From contig JALOAG010000003.1 of the NCBI GenBank assembly GCA_023228875.1, positions 124,001-188,000 of the forward strand: a stretch of DNA of 64,000 nucleotides, written 5' to 3'. Under the pieces are notes generated by a model that ran no database searches, was not told where the DNA came from, and worked only from the letters and a program-made list of their open reading frames with translations. Each line of letters begins with the position of its first letter. Position 1 is the stretch's first letter. A program made the translations under genes and the position numbers. This DNA comes from Bacteroidia bacterium. GTDB lineage: Bacteria > Bacteroidota > Bacteroidia > NS11-12g > UBA955. Positions 44,847 to 53,989 of this stretch are shown here, in pieces.

Positions 44847-44873
44847 GGCTTGAAATATTCTCAAGCCTTTTTT
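44847..44873 (+). terminator. Intrinsic terminator after the enoyl-CoA hydratase gene
   Basis: GGCTTGA (44847-44853) pairs with TCAAGCC (44861-44867) over a 7-nt loop, followed by TTTTTT. AAAAA precedes the stem, so the hairpin may also serve the nqr operon that ends at 44899 on the other strand. Confidence 0.85.
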
Positions 44874-44898
44874 ATTAATAGATAATCAATACAAATGA

Positions 44899-46218
44899 TT
44901 ATCCACCGAAATCGTCAAATGATACATTCTCTTTAGGTACTCCAAAGTCTTCTGTCATTTTAACAACGGCAGCATTCATCATTGGAGGTCCACAGAAATA
45001 AAACTCAATATCTTCCGGAGCTTTATGTTTACTTAAATAATTGTCTATGAGAGCTTGGTGTACAAATCCGGTAAATCCGTCCCCTTCTCTGTCATCTACG
45101 TCTTTCATTACTTTCCAATTATCTTCAGGAAGAGGTTCTGAAAGAACAAGATAAAATCTAAAGTTTGGAAATTCTTTTTCGATTGCTTTGAAGTCATCTA
45201 TATAGAAAAGCTCTCTTTTTGAACGACCACCATACCAGAAAGAGACCTTTCTGTCAGTCTGTTTTAATGTATGGAAAAGATGGAAAAGGTGAGAACGTAA
45301 AGGAGCCATTCCTGCACCACCACCAACATAAATCATTTCTGCTTTGGTATCTTTGATAAAGAATTCACCATAAGGACCAGAGATGGTAACTTTATCACCC
45401 GGCTTTTTACTGAACACATAAGAAGAGCAAATACCGGGGTTTACATCCATCCATCCATTTTTTGCTCTATCCCATGGTGGTGTTGCAATACGAATGTTCA
45501 GCATTACAATATTGCCTTCAGCGGGGTGATTAGCCATAGAATAAGCTCTAAAAATAGGTTCATCATTTTTCATCTTCAAATCCCATAGTTTAAATTTATC
45601 CCATTCTGATTGGAATTCGTTAGCGGGTTTGCCCATTCTTGGGTGAGATGTAATATCAATATCTTTATAATTAACATCACAAACAGGAACATCCACCTGT
45701 ACATATCCCCCTGCTTTAAAATTAAGTGTTTCTCCTTCAGGTAATTTAACAACAAATTCTTTTATAAAAGAAGCAACGTTGTAATTTGATACAACTTCAC
45801 ATTCCCATTTTTTGATTCCAAATACCTCATCAGCAACTTTTATCTTTAAATCGTTCTTGACTTTTACTTGACAAGAAAGTCTCCAATGTTCTTTTTGCGC
45901 TTTGCGTTTAATATGTCCGGTTTCAGTAGGAAGTATAGAGCCTCCACCTTCAAATACTTGACACTTACATTCAGCACAAGTACCCTTTCCACCGCATGCA
46001 GAAGGCAAGAAAATTCCTGCACTTGATAATGTAGTGAGTAAGCTGCCTCCGGCTGGTACGCTCACAACTTTTTCATCATTAATGGTTATTTTAACATCGC
46101 CTTGCTGTACCATTTTCTTGGCTGCAATTATGATCAGGACAACCAAGAAGACAAGTATAATTAGGAATACAATTACACTAACAACAACAAGTGTCATATT
46201 TATGCTTAGTAGATTCAT
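44899..46218 (-). CDS. nqrF: Na+-translocating NADH:quinone reductase subunit F
   Basis: A 439-residue electron-input subunit of the sodium pump. An N-terminal membrane helix (about residues 9-32) is followed by a plant-type [2Fe-2S] domain (LPSACGGKGTCAECKCQVF). The FAD domain has RAYSMANHPAEGNIV and the NADH site includes YVGGGAGMAPLRSHLFHL, with a terminal FGVPKENVSFDDFGG. It oxidises NADH and passes electrons to the membrane subunits. It is last in the order nqrA-B-C-D-E-F, 4 nt after nqrE, and is followed by a shared terminator. Confidence 0.96.
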   Translation of the reverse strand: MNLLSINMTLVVVSVIVFLIILVFLVVLIIIAAKKMVQQGDVKITINDEKVVSVPAGGSLLTTLSSAGIFLPSACGGKGTCAECKCQVFEGGGSILPTETGHIKRKAQKEHWRLSCQVKVKNDLKIKVADEVFGIKKWECEVVSNYNVASFIKEFVVKLPEGETLNFKAGGYVQVDVPVCDVNYKDIDITSHPRMGKPANEFQSEWDKFKLWDLKMKNDEPIFRAYSMANHPAEGNIVMLNIRIATPPWDRAKNGWMDVNPGICSSYVFSKKPGDKVTISGPYGEFFIKDTKAEMIYVGGGAGMAPLRSHLFHLFHTLKQTDRKVSFWYGGRSKRELFYIDDFKAIEKEFPNFRFYLVLSEPLPEDNWKVMKDVDDREGDGFTGFVHQALIDNYLSKHKAPEDIEFYFCGPPMMNAAVVKMTEDFGVPKENVSFDDFGG

Positions 46219-46222
46219 TTTC

Positions 46223-46840
46223 TTAAATTGTAAAACCGATAAAACTTAAAAACCCGAAAGCCATTAACCCGATAATAATAAAAGTGATTCCCACACCACG
46301 TAGAGGTCCTGGCACATTTGAATATTTGATTTTTTCTCTTAAAGCAGCTAAAGAAGTAATTGCTAAAAACCAACCAGTTCCTGAACCTAAACCATAAGCA
46401 GTTGCTTCGGCTAAGTTATATGGACGACCAACCATGAATAAAGAACCGGCTAATATTGCACAGTTTACTGCAAGTAGTGGAAGGAAAATTCCCAATGTGT
46501 TGTAAAGTGAAGGGTAGTATTTTTCTACAATCATTTCCAATAATTGAATAAATGCTGCTATAATAGAAATGTAGGTTAACAGTCCTAAGAAACTCAGGTC
46601 AATGTTTGCAAGTGCAGGAATACCTGTCCAAGCTAACGCACCTTCCGCTAAAAAATAATGATAAAATATCCAGTTGAGAGGTATGGTTACTGTTAATGCA
46701 ATTATTACAGCAATACCTAATGAGAATGCTGCTTTAACTTCTTTTGAGATAGCAATAAATGTACACATCCCGAGGAAGTATGCGAAAATCATGTTATCTA
46801 CGAAAACAGATTTTACGAATATTGAAATTATGCTTTCCAT
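46223..46840 (-). CDS. nqrE: Na+-NQR subunit E
   Basis: A 205-residue membrane subunit with six helices. The conserved cysteines lie in FLGMCTFIAIS and AVNCAILAGSLF; with matching cysteines in NqrD they hold the iron centre in the membrane. GLGSGTGWFLAITSLAALREK is typical. It lies 18 nt after nqrD and 4 nt before nqrF. Confidence 0.95.
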   Translation of the reverse strand: MESIISIFVKSVFVDNMIFAYFLGMCTFIAISKEVKAAFSLGIAVIIALTVTIPLNWIFYHYFLAEGALAWTGIPALANIDLSFLGLLTYISIIAAFIQLLEMIVEKYYPSLYNTLGIFLPLLAVNCAILAGSLFMVGRPYNLAEATAYGLGSGTGWFLAITSLAALREKIKYSNVPGPLRGVGITFIIIGLMAFGFLSFIGFTI

Positions 46841-46858
46841 TTTATTTACTGTTTAATT

Positions 46859-47512
46859 TTATTCTTCTCTATAACCGTTTCTGGCTCTTTGCATCCAAAC
46901 CACTAAACCAATGACAAAGCAAGCTCCGGCTGGTAAAATCATTACGCCATTACCTACATAACTGTCTCCGAGTAATTTATATCCGAAAAGTGATCCAGAA
47001 CCTAATAACTCTCTGAAAACTGCTGTTATCATCAAGATAGCTCCGTAACCTGCACCATTTCCTATACCATCAAGTAAAGAAGGCCATGGTTTGTTGCCCA
47101 TTGCAAAAGCTTCAATACGACCAAGCAAAATACAGTTGGTAAGAATCAAACTTATGTAAACGGACAATTGCTTAGATATGTCATAAGCATATGCCTTGAA
47201 AACCTGATCAATAATAACAACTAAGGTTGCTGCAACCATTAATTGTGCGATAATTCTAACCCTGTTTGGAATCAAATTTCTCATAAGAGAAATGATAAAA
47301 CTTGATAATCCAACAATAATAGTTACACCAACTGCCATAAATAGAGCTGGTTTCATTTGCACTGTTACAGCTAATGCAGAGCAAATACCAAGTATTTGTA
47401 CTGTAACCGGGTTATCAGCATCTAATGGGTTTGACAGGAGTTTTCTATTTTTTTTGCTGAACAAAGGTTCAGACTTGTGCTTGATAGGTTGTTCTATACT
47501 TTCTGTGCTCAT
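46859..47512 (-). CDS. nqrD: Na+-NQR subunit D
   Basis: A 217-residue membrane subunit homologous to NqrE. Conserved cysteines lie in QILGICSALAVTV and SLILTNCILLGRIEAFAM. The N-terminal FSKKNRKLLSNPLDADNPV precedes the first helix. It pairs with NqrE in the Na+-conducting core. It begins 3 nt after the nqrC stop. Confidence 0.95.
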   Translation of the reverse strand: MSTESIEQPIKHKSEPLFSKKNRKLLSNPLDADNPVTVQILGICSALAVTVQMKPALFMAVGVTIIVGLSSFIISLMRNLIPNRVRIIAQLMVAATLVVIIDQVFKAYAYDISKQLSVYISLILTNCILLGRIEAFAMGNKPWPSLLDGIGNGAGYGAILMITAVFRELLGSGSLFGYKLLGDSYVGNGVMILPAGACFVIGLVVWMQRARNGYREE

Positions 47513-47515
47513 AAT

Positions 47516-48256
47516 TTACTTTGTTGTTAATTTAGAATTTAAATAAGCAGTATATGCTTGTAAATATGTCTCAAACATTACGTTAATGCCTTTACCTGTA
47601 TTGGTTGCACCTGATAGACCATCAACTTTATGAGGTTCGTTTTCAAAAGCTTTGATGCTCACTTCGCCTCCACCCTTTTCACCTTTTTGCATGGTGATAG
47701 TGATAATATTGCCTTTGTCATCTCTAATTGATTTCCCCTTATATCTATCAGCAATTTGCTTTTCAGACATACGTGCTCCCAATCCGGGTGTTTCGCCTTT
47801 GTTATCTAATACAACACCTTTAATTGTTTTCATATCGGGTTCTATAGCTACATAAGCCCAAATGTCATCATAGAGTCCATGTCCATAAAATGGGAGTACA
47901 GTATATTCAACTTCTCCTTTGTCATTCAATATTTCATAGACAGGAAGATGTCTTTCTTTTAGGTCTTTTCTGTATTCATCAGATACTTTCACAGTTGCTT
48001 CGCTCATATCGAGTTCTTTAGAATCAACAGAAACTACTTTAGTCTTAACTTTACTGTCATATAATTTGTTGATTTCTTCTTTACTCATAGTTGACACATC
48101 AAGGAAAGTCCCCAGAATAGATTTCTTTTTCTCCAACTCAATATTTGCAATTTGAGCAGGTTTTAAACTTTCAGAAACGAAAGCAAGGATAACAGCTGAA
48201 AATACAGACAGCGTTATCATAAAAATTAAAATGTAAGAATTAGTTGGTTTTGGCAC
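47516..48256 (-). CDS. nqrC: Na+-NQR subunit C
   Basis: A 246-residue subunit with one N-terminal membrane helix and a periplasmic FMN domain. The FMN-bearing threonine is in VDGLSGATNTGKGI (S-G-A-T motif) near residue 215. Upstream GETPGLGARMSEKQIADRYKG is a family block. The gene overlaps the end of nqrB by 17 bp, which suggests translational coupling. Confidence 0.95.
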   Translation of the reverse strand: MPKPTNSYILIFMITLSVFSAVILAFVSESLKPAQIANIELEKKKSILGTFLDVSTMSKEEINKLYDSKVKTKVVSVDSKELDMSEATVKVSDEYRKDLKERHLPVYEILNDKGEVEYTVLPFYGHGLYDDIWAYVAIEPDMKTIKGVVLDNKGETPGLGARMSEKQIADRYKGKSIRDDKGNIITITMQKGEKGGGEVSIKAFENEPHKVDGLSGATNTGKGINVMFETYLQAYTAYLNSKLTTK

Positions 48257-49379
48257 GGCTTAATCTCCTTTTTTTATTAGCTTCAATTACGTAATAATCT
48301 ATTAATGGTGCAAACACATTCATTAATAGAATGGAAAGCATCATACCTTCCGGGTATGCAGGGTTCCAAGCTCTAATCATAACAGTTAGAATCCCTATAA
48401 GTAACCCGTAAATAATTTTTCCTTGTTCAGTTTGTGAGGCAGATACAGGATCAGTTGCCATGAACACTGCACCAAATGCAAATCCCCCTATAATTAAATG
48501 TTCCCAAGCCGGTAGTTGCATAAAGGCATTGCCACCGGGGATGAGGTTCATAAATGTCCCCATTAAGAATCCTCCTGCAAAAACAGAAACGATGATTTTC
48601 CAACTGCCCACACCGGTTATTCCCAATATGAGTGCTCCAATTAAACAAGCAAGTGTGGATGTTTCTCCAATTGAACCCGGTATTGTACCTAAAAATATAT
48701 CCCAAGTTGAACTATTAATAGGGGTAGCAGAAGCCAAGTCTGCAAGTATTGTTGCTCCTGAATAAGCATCCGGTTTTCCTGCAATCCATACATCTCCTGA
48801 CATTGCAACTGGATAAGCAAAGAACAAAAATGCACGGGCTGTTAGTGCCGGATTTAATACGTTCATTCCTGTACCGCCAAAGACTTCTTTTCCAATAATT
48901 ACACAAAATGCAGCACCAACCGCAACCATCCATAGCGGTATGGTTGGAGGCATTACCAACGGAATTAACATACCGGTAACTAAGTACCCTTCATTAACCG
49001 AGTGTCCTCTGAGTTGTGCAAAAATAAATTCGATTCCTAACCCTACTACATAAGATACAATGATGATTGGGAGGACTTGCATGATACCATAGTTGAATTG
49101 TTGCATGAAAGTCGCTTCAATTCCTAAAGCTCGGAAGTGTTGTAATCCAACATTCCACATTCCAAATAATAGTGCAGGAAACAAGGCAATGATGACTGTC
49201 ATCATTGTGCGTTTCAAATCAATCCCGTCTTTTATGTGTGTGCCACTATGTGTTGTGTGTCCGGGGACAAACAAGAATGTAGCAAAAGCATCATAAGTAG
49301 AGCCAAGTTTCTCAAACTTGCCTCCCTTTTCAAAATAGGGACGAGTAATTTCTAATTTTTTTCTAAAAAACTCTTTCAT
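48240..49379 (-). CDS. nqrB: Na+-NQR subunit B
   Basis: A 379-residue, ten-helix subunit. The covalent FMN threonine is in KPDAYSGATILADL (S-G-A-T) near residue 208. The conserved GKEVFGGTGMNVLNPALTAR and AFGAVFMATDPVSASQTEQG are present. The N-terminal HTTHSGTHIKDGIDLKRTM is typical. It is the quinone-reducing and main ion-translocating subunit. It lies 5 nt after nqrA. Confidence 0.96.
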   Translation of the reverse strand: MKEFFRKKLEITRPYFEKGGKFEKLGSTYDAFATFLFVPGHTTHSGTHIKDGIDLKRTMMTVIIALFPALLFGMWNVGLQHFRALGIEATFMQQFNYGIMQVLPIIIVSYVVGLGIEFIFAQLRGHSVNEGYLVTGMLIPLVMPPTIPLWMVAVGAAFCVIIGKEVFGGTGMNVLNPALTARAFLFFAYPVAMSGDVWIAGKPDAYSGATILADLASATPINSSTWDIFLGTIPGSIGETSTLACLIGALILGITGVGSWKIIVSVFAGGFLMGTFMNLIPGGNAFMQLPAWEHLIIGGFAFGAVFMATDPVSASQTEQGKIIYGLLIGILTVMIRAWNPAYPEGMMLSILLMNVFAPLIDYYVIEANKKRRLSRAKTN

Positions 49380-49384
49380 TGTTT

Positions 49385-50734
49385 TTATGACTCACTTTCT
49401 AAATAAGTAATTGCTTCTCTTAATATTTGTTGTAAAGGCATCTTAGAAGTGCAAACGAATTCGCAAAGAGCGATATCTTCTTCCACTATTTCATAAATAC
49501 CCAAGCCTTCCATATTGTTAATGTCGAATGTGTAACATGCCTTCATAAGTTGTAATGGGAGAATGTCCATTGGTAAAACCTTTTCATATTCACCGGAAAC
49601 AACAAAGGCTCTTTCTTCACCATGCATATTGGTATTTACATTATACTCAGTTTGAGGGTTCATATAAGATGTAAATGTTTTTGAAAGCGAAGGTCTTTTA
49701 TAGCTTGGGAATAACCAGCCGAAAAACTCAGGCTCTGTACCTTCTTCTATTACCGAAATTGAAGTATGAAAAGTGCTAATAAACCCGTTGATATCAATTT
49801 TATCTCCTGTCAAAGGGTTGCCACTGATAATACGAACAGCCTTGTTCTGGATGTTGTTTTCCAATACCTTACTTACTTGACAGCCAATATTTGATTTAAA
49901 ATAACCTCTTTTGTTTACTAAGTTGCCTGATATTGAAAAGAATCTTGAAGTGTCATACACACCGTTGTTAAACAAACGACCAATAGTAACTAAGTCTTGA
50001 GCATTAACAGTCCAAACGGTTTCATCTTTGTTTATGGGAGCAGTATGATGTATTTGAATTCCAACATTGCCTGCCGGATGAGGACCATCAAAATATGTAA
50101 TGACAACATTGTGCAATTTTTCAAATATGCTATGACCTTTTTGCGCAACAGAAAGACCTACGTAAATCTTGCCTTCAGTGATTTTGCTCAAAGCATCTAT
50201 TGCGGTTTGTAATTGCTGCTCTTCTCCGGCCACTGCAAATTCTAAATCGGTAGCATAAGGAGATGAATCAAATCCGGAAATAAAAATGTTCTTTGGTGTT
50301 AATTCTGTTTGAGGCACCTTGTTAAAAGGACGTTGACGAATGAGTGTCCAACATCCGCTTTGTAGTAACTTAGATTTAATCTCCTCTGCGGACAGTGTAC
50401 TTGGATTTGCTTTGCCGAAATCAACAAATTCATTCTTAGCATCAGCGAGAATATGGATTTCTAATATAACCCTTCTTTCACCTCTTACAATCTCTACAAT
50501 TTCACCGCTAACCGGAGAAGTAAAAATTACTTTATCATCCGCTTTATCATGAAAAATAGGAGAACCGGCTTTTACTTCAGAACCTTGTTCTACCATTAGT
50601 CTGGGGATGAGTCCTTTAAAATCAGGCGGTTTTACCGCGAATACACGAGATGAAAACGAAGGAAGCTCGAATTTTGTAGCTGTCCCGGTGAGTTTTATAT
50701 CGTAGCCTTTTCTTAATTTTATTGTGTTTGACAT
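49385..50734 (-). CDS. nqrA: Na+-NQR subunit A
   Basis: A 449-residue cytoplasmic-side subunit, first in the operon. The N-terminal IKLRKGYDIKLTGTATKF and the DFKGLIPRLMVEQGSEVKAG block are the family signature (RnfC-like fold). PHPAGNVGIQIHHTAPINKDETVW and the C-terminal ADILPLQLM-type region (here MDILPLQLMKACYTFD) agree. The length matches. No clear TAnnTTTG box was found upstream in the 106-bp gap to gcvP. The complete nqrABCDEF operon indicates Na+-coupled respiration. Confidence 0.95.
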   Translation of the reverse strand: MSNTIKLRKGYDIKLTGTATKFELPSFSSRVFAVKPPDFKGLIPRLMVEQGSEVKAGSPIFHDKADDKVIFTSPVSGEIVEIVRGERRVILEIHILADAKNEFVDFGKANPSTLSAEEIKSKLLQSGCWTLIRQRPFNKVPQTELTPKNIFISGFDSSPYATDLEFAVAGEEQQLQTAIDALSKITEGKIYVGLSVAQKGHSIFEKLHNVVITYFDGPHPAGNVGIQIHHTAPINKDETVWTVNAQDLVTIGRLFNNGVYDTSRFFSISGNLVNKRGYFKSNIGCQVSKVLENNIQNKAVRIISGNPLTGDKIDINGFISTFHTSISVIEEGTEPEFFGWLFPSYKRPSLSKTFTSYMNPQTEYNVNTNMHGEERAFVVSGEYEKVLPMDILPLQLMKACYTFDINNMEGLGIYEIVEEDIALCEFVCTSKMPLQQILREAITYLESES

Positions 50735-50840
50735 GCCTAAGCACTTTTTAAAACCGCTGCGAAATTAGATGTTATCTTCAATCTGCAAAGTGAATTTTGG
50801 ATAAAATGTTATTTATATGATGCTATTGCTTACACTTCTT

Positions 50841-53717
50841 TTACGCATTAGCTTCTGCATACATTTCTATGGGAGGACAAGCGCAAATTAAGTTCCTGTC
50901 ACCATAAGTACTGTTTACTCTTGAAACCGTAGCCCAAAACTTGTTTTGCAAAACAAATGATGCCGGATAAGCTGCTTTTTCTCTGCTATATGGATGCGCC
51001 CATACATCTGCAATTACAGATTTAGCTGTGTGGGGTGCATTAACCAACACATTGTCTTCTTTTGGCATCATTCCTGTTTCGACTTCTCTGATTTCTTCTC
51101 TGATTGATAACATAGCGTCAATAAACCTGTCAAGTTCACCTTTTGACTCACTTTCTGTTGGTTCAATCATCAGCGTATTTGGTATCGGGAAAGACAGGGT
51201 TGGTGCATGGAAGCCATAATCCATAAGCCTTTTTGCAATATCTTCTGCTTCGATACCGCTGGTAGCTTTAAATGGTCTTATATCAAGAATAAATTCATGT
51301 GCAGCATATCCATTTTTGCCTGAATATACTGTTTGATAAACTGTTTCAAGGCGTGCTTTCATATAGTTAGCATTCAGTATAGCTATTTGTGTAGCTCTTT
51401 TTAATCCAGCAGCACCCATCATTTTGATATAAGCATAAGAAATTAGAATAATGTTAGCACTGCCAAATGGTGCAGCAGAGACTGCTCCAATTCCTTTATT
51501 ACCACCTGTAGAAACTAAAGAATGTCCGGGTAAGAAAGGAACAAGGTGAGAAGCAACACAAATAGGACCCATACCCGGTCCGCCTCCTCCATGAGGTATG
51601 CAAAAGGTTTTGTGTAAATTCAAATGACAAACATCTGCTCCGATATTGCCGGGGCTGGTTAAACCTACTTGAGCGTTCATGTTCGCTCCATCCATGTAAA
51701 CTTGTCCGCCATAAGAATGGATCAGGTCTGTTACTTCTTTTACTCCTTCTTCAAATACCCCGAATGTTGAAGGGTAGGTGAGCATTAGACATGCTAAGTT
51801 GTCTTTGTTTGCTTCCGCTTTGGATTTTAAATCTTCAAAGTCAATATTTCCTTTTGTGTCTGTTTTAACAACCACCACTTTCATCCCTGCCATTACTGCA
51901 CTTGCCGGGTTTGTACCGTGTGCAGATTCCGGAATCAATGCAACATTCTTATGTGCTTCACCTTTGTTTAAAAAGTATTCTCTAATGACCAAAAGTCCGG
52001 TATATTCACCTTGTGCACCGGCATTTGGCTGCAGTGATACACCGGAGAATCCTGTGATTTCTGCTAAGTCATTTGAAAACTCTTTTAAAAGCTCGGTATA
52101 TCCTTCTATTTGATCAGCAGGACAGAAAGGGTGTAGGCTATTAAACTCTGTCCATGTAACAGGAATCATTTCTGTTGTTGCATTCAATTTCATTGTACAG
52201 CTACCTAATGAAATCATGCTTTGGCATAATGATAAGTCTTTGCTTTCTAACCTCTTTATATATCTTAACATTTGATGTTCGGAGTGATGGCTGTTAAACA
52301 CCGGATGGGTTAAGTAAGCAGAGGTTCTTACAAATTCTCGCTCCCAACTTAATTCACTGTTTTCATGGAAAGTGCAAGTGTGGTTTTTGCCTGCTGTTTG
52401 CGCAAATAAATTCACTATTGTTTGAATATCTTCTTCTGAACTTGTTTCATCAATCGAAATTCCTATATGATTGTTTTCAAAGTATCTAAAATTAATATTT
52501 GCACTGATTGCAAAGTTTTTAATTGCATTTAAATTAGAACCTGCATCTATATATAAGGTGTCAAAGAAATTTTTATTTACTTGTTTAAAACCGAGTGATG
52601 TAAGTGCATTTTCAAGTGATTTGGTTAGGAAATGAACTTTAGAAGCAATAGCTTTTAAACCGTTTGGACCATGATATACAGCATACATGGATGCCATGAT
52701 AGCAAGTAGCACCTGAGAGGTACAAATATTACTAGTAGCAGCTTGTCTTCTAATGTGTTGTTCTCTGGTTTGCAGTGCCATTCGCAGTGCAGGGTCATTA
52801 TTTGCATCAATTGAAACGCCTATAATACGACCGGGAACCTGTCTTTTATATTCATCTTTTGTGGCAAAGAATGCGGCATGAGGTCCGCCAAAACCCATCG
52901 GTACGCCAAACCTTTGCGTAGAACCAATTACACAGTCTGCACCCCATTCAGCAGGAGGGGTTAACATGGTGAGCGCTAACAAATCAGAACCGGCACACAC
53001 TAAAATATTTGCAGCATGACATTTTTCTGTAAATGATTGATAACTCACTATGTTTCCTGTGTTGTTAGGATATTGAATATAGGCGCCAAAGAAATCAACC
53101 GAAGGGGAGAAAGTATTATAATCGCCAACGACAACTTCCCATCCAAGAGGCAGTGCACGTGTCTTGATTACATCTATAGTTTGTGGAAATACTTCTTTAT
53201 CAACAAAAAATTTAGTAGCTGATTTATTTACTGAAAGATTCTTGAACATGCTCATTGCCTCAGCAGCAGCAGTAGCTTCATCTAATAATGAAGCATTCGC
53301 GATTTCCATTCCCGTTAGCTCGATGATAAGTGTTTGGAAGTTTAATAGAGCTTCAAGTCGTCCTTGAGAAATCTCTGCTTGGTAAGGAGTGTATTGTGTG
53401 TACCATCCAGGGTTTTCCATGATATTGCGTAAAATCACACCCGGAGTGTAAGTGTCATAGTATCCCAATCCAATGTAGTTTTTGTAAACTTTATTTTTTG
53501 CACCAATTACTTTAAGCTTTGCGAGCAATTCATTTTCTGAAATTGCCGGAGCAAGATTGAGTTCTTTTGCAAGACGAATATTCTTAGGAATTGTTTTGTT
53601 AATTAATTCATCTACTGAATTTAAGCCTAATGTTTTAAGCATCTGCTCTACTTCGCTTTGGTTAGGTCCGTTATGCCTGTCAACAAAGCTGTGAAAGGGT
53701 TGAGTTGATAATTTCAT
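50841..53717 (-). CDS. gcvP: Glycine dehydrogenase (decarboxylating), P-protein
   Basis: A 958-residue single-chain P-protein of the glycine cleavage system. It decarboxylates glycine on PLP and passes the aminomethyl group to the H-protein. N-terminal FVDRHNGPNQSEVEQMLKTLG and NYIGLGYYDTYTPGVILRNI are typical. The PLP lysine is in CHLNLHKTFCIPHGGGGPG. The start is ATG 53717, because the longer TTG frame begins inside a TACTTTTG box. The other glycine-cleavage genes (gcvT, gcvH) are not in this window. Confidence 0.96.
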   Translation of the reverse strand: MKLSTQPFHSFVDRHNGPNQSEVEQMLKTLGLNSVDELINKTIPKNIRLAKELNLAPAISENELLAKLKVIGAKNKVYKNYIGLGYYDTYTPGVILRNIMENPGWYTQYTPYQAEISQGRLEALLNFQTLIIELTGMEIANASLLDEATAAAEAMSMFKNLSVNKSATKFFVDKEVFPQTIDVIKTRALPLGWEVVVGDYNTFSPSVDFFGAYIQYPNNTGNIVSYQSFTEKCHAANILVCAGSDLLALTMLTPPAEWGADCVIGSTQRFGVPMGFGGPHAAFFATKDEYKRQVPGRIIGVSIDANNDPALRMALQTREQHIRRQAATSNICTSQVLLAIMASMYAVYHGPNGLKAIASKVHFLTKSLENALTSLGFKQVNKNFFDTLYIDAGSNLNAIKNFAISANINFRYFENNHIGISIDETSSEEDIQTIVNLFAQTAGKNHTCTFHENSELSWEREFVRTSAYLTHPVFNSHHSEHQMLRYIKRLESKDLSLCQSMISLGSCTMKLNATTEMIPVTWTEFNSLHPFCPADQIEGYTELLKEFSNDLAEITGFSGVSLQPNAGAQGEYTGLLVIREYFLNKGEAHKNVALIPESAHGTNPASAVMAGMKVVVVKTDTKGNIDFEDLKSKAEANKDNLACLMLTYPSTFGVFEEGVKEVTDLIHSYGGQVYMDGANMNAQVGLTSPGNIGADVCHLNLHKTFCIPHGGGGPGMGPICVASHLVPFLPGHSLVSTGGNKGIGAVSAAPFGSANIILISYAYIKMMGAAGLKRATQIAILNANYMKARLETVYQTVYSGKNGYAAHEFILDIRPFKATSGIEAEDIAKRLMDYGFHAPTLSFPIPNTLMIEPTESESKGELDRFIDAMLSIREEIREVETGMMPKEDNVLVNAPHTAKSVIADVWAHPYSREKAAYPASFVLQNKFWATVSRVNSTYGDRNLICACPPIEMYAEANA

Positions 53718-53735
53718 GATTGATTTTTGGTTGTG

Positions 53736-53743
53736 CAAAAGTA
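53736..53743 (-). promoter_or_regulatory. -7 promoter box TACTTTTG for gcvP
   Basis: The minus strand reads TACTTTTG, 18 nt before the ATG at 53717. Confidence 0.6.
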
Positions 53744-53755
53744 GTATTTTTTAAC

Positions 53756-53854
53756 ATGAAAAAATGGGTGTTAGTTTTTATCCTTTTATTAACAAATTGC
53801 ACTGTGTTTCTTTATTTGGCTTTACAATTAATGATTTGTCAAGAAGTTGTTTAA
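53756..53854 (+). CDS. Possible 32-residue membrane or lipoprotein peptide
   Basis: The frame reads MKKWVLVFILLLTNCTVF and then LYLALQLMICQEVV. It has two Lys, a hydrophobic stretch and an LLTNC lipobox-like site. It lies in the 206-bp gap between gcvP and the transglycosylase gene, just beside the gcvP promoter. No plus-strand promoter box precedes it. It could be a small membrane peptide, a signal-peptide relic or chance. Confidence 0.25.
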   Translation: MKKWVLVFILLLTNCTVFLYLALQLMICQEVV

Positions 53855-53901
53855 AGTCGTCAATTTTCAACATAACACATCTTTGGTTATGCAATTCAAG
53901 T

Positions 53902-53931
53902 TTGTGCGTTTAAAATAAAAAATTAGTTTTG
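53902..53931 (+). promoter_or_regulatory. Promoter of the transglycosylase-DUF4837-purN operon (TTG-N19-TAGTTTTG)
   Basis: TTG at 53902-53904, a 19-nt spacer and TAGTTTTG at 53924-53931 give a complete -33/-7 match. Confidence 0.65.
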
Positions 53932-53989
53932 CCGTTTACAAAAAATGCAAAATACCCTTCAACCCATACTCAATAAGGTAGGATATTTA

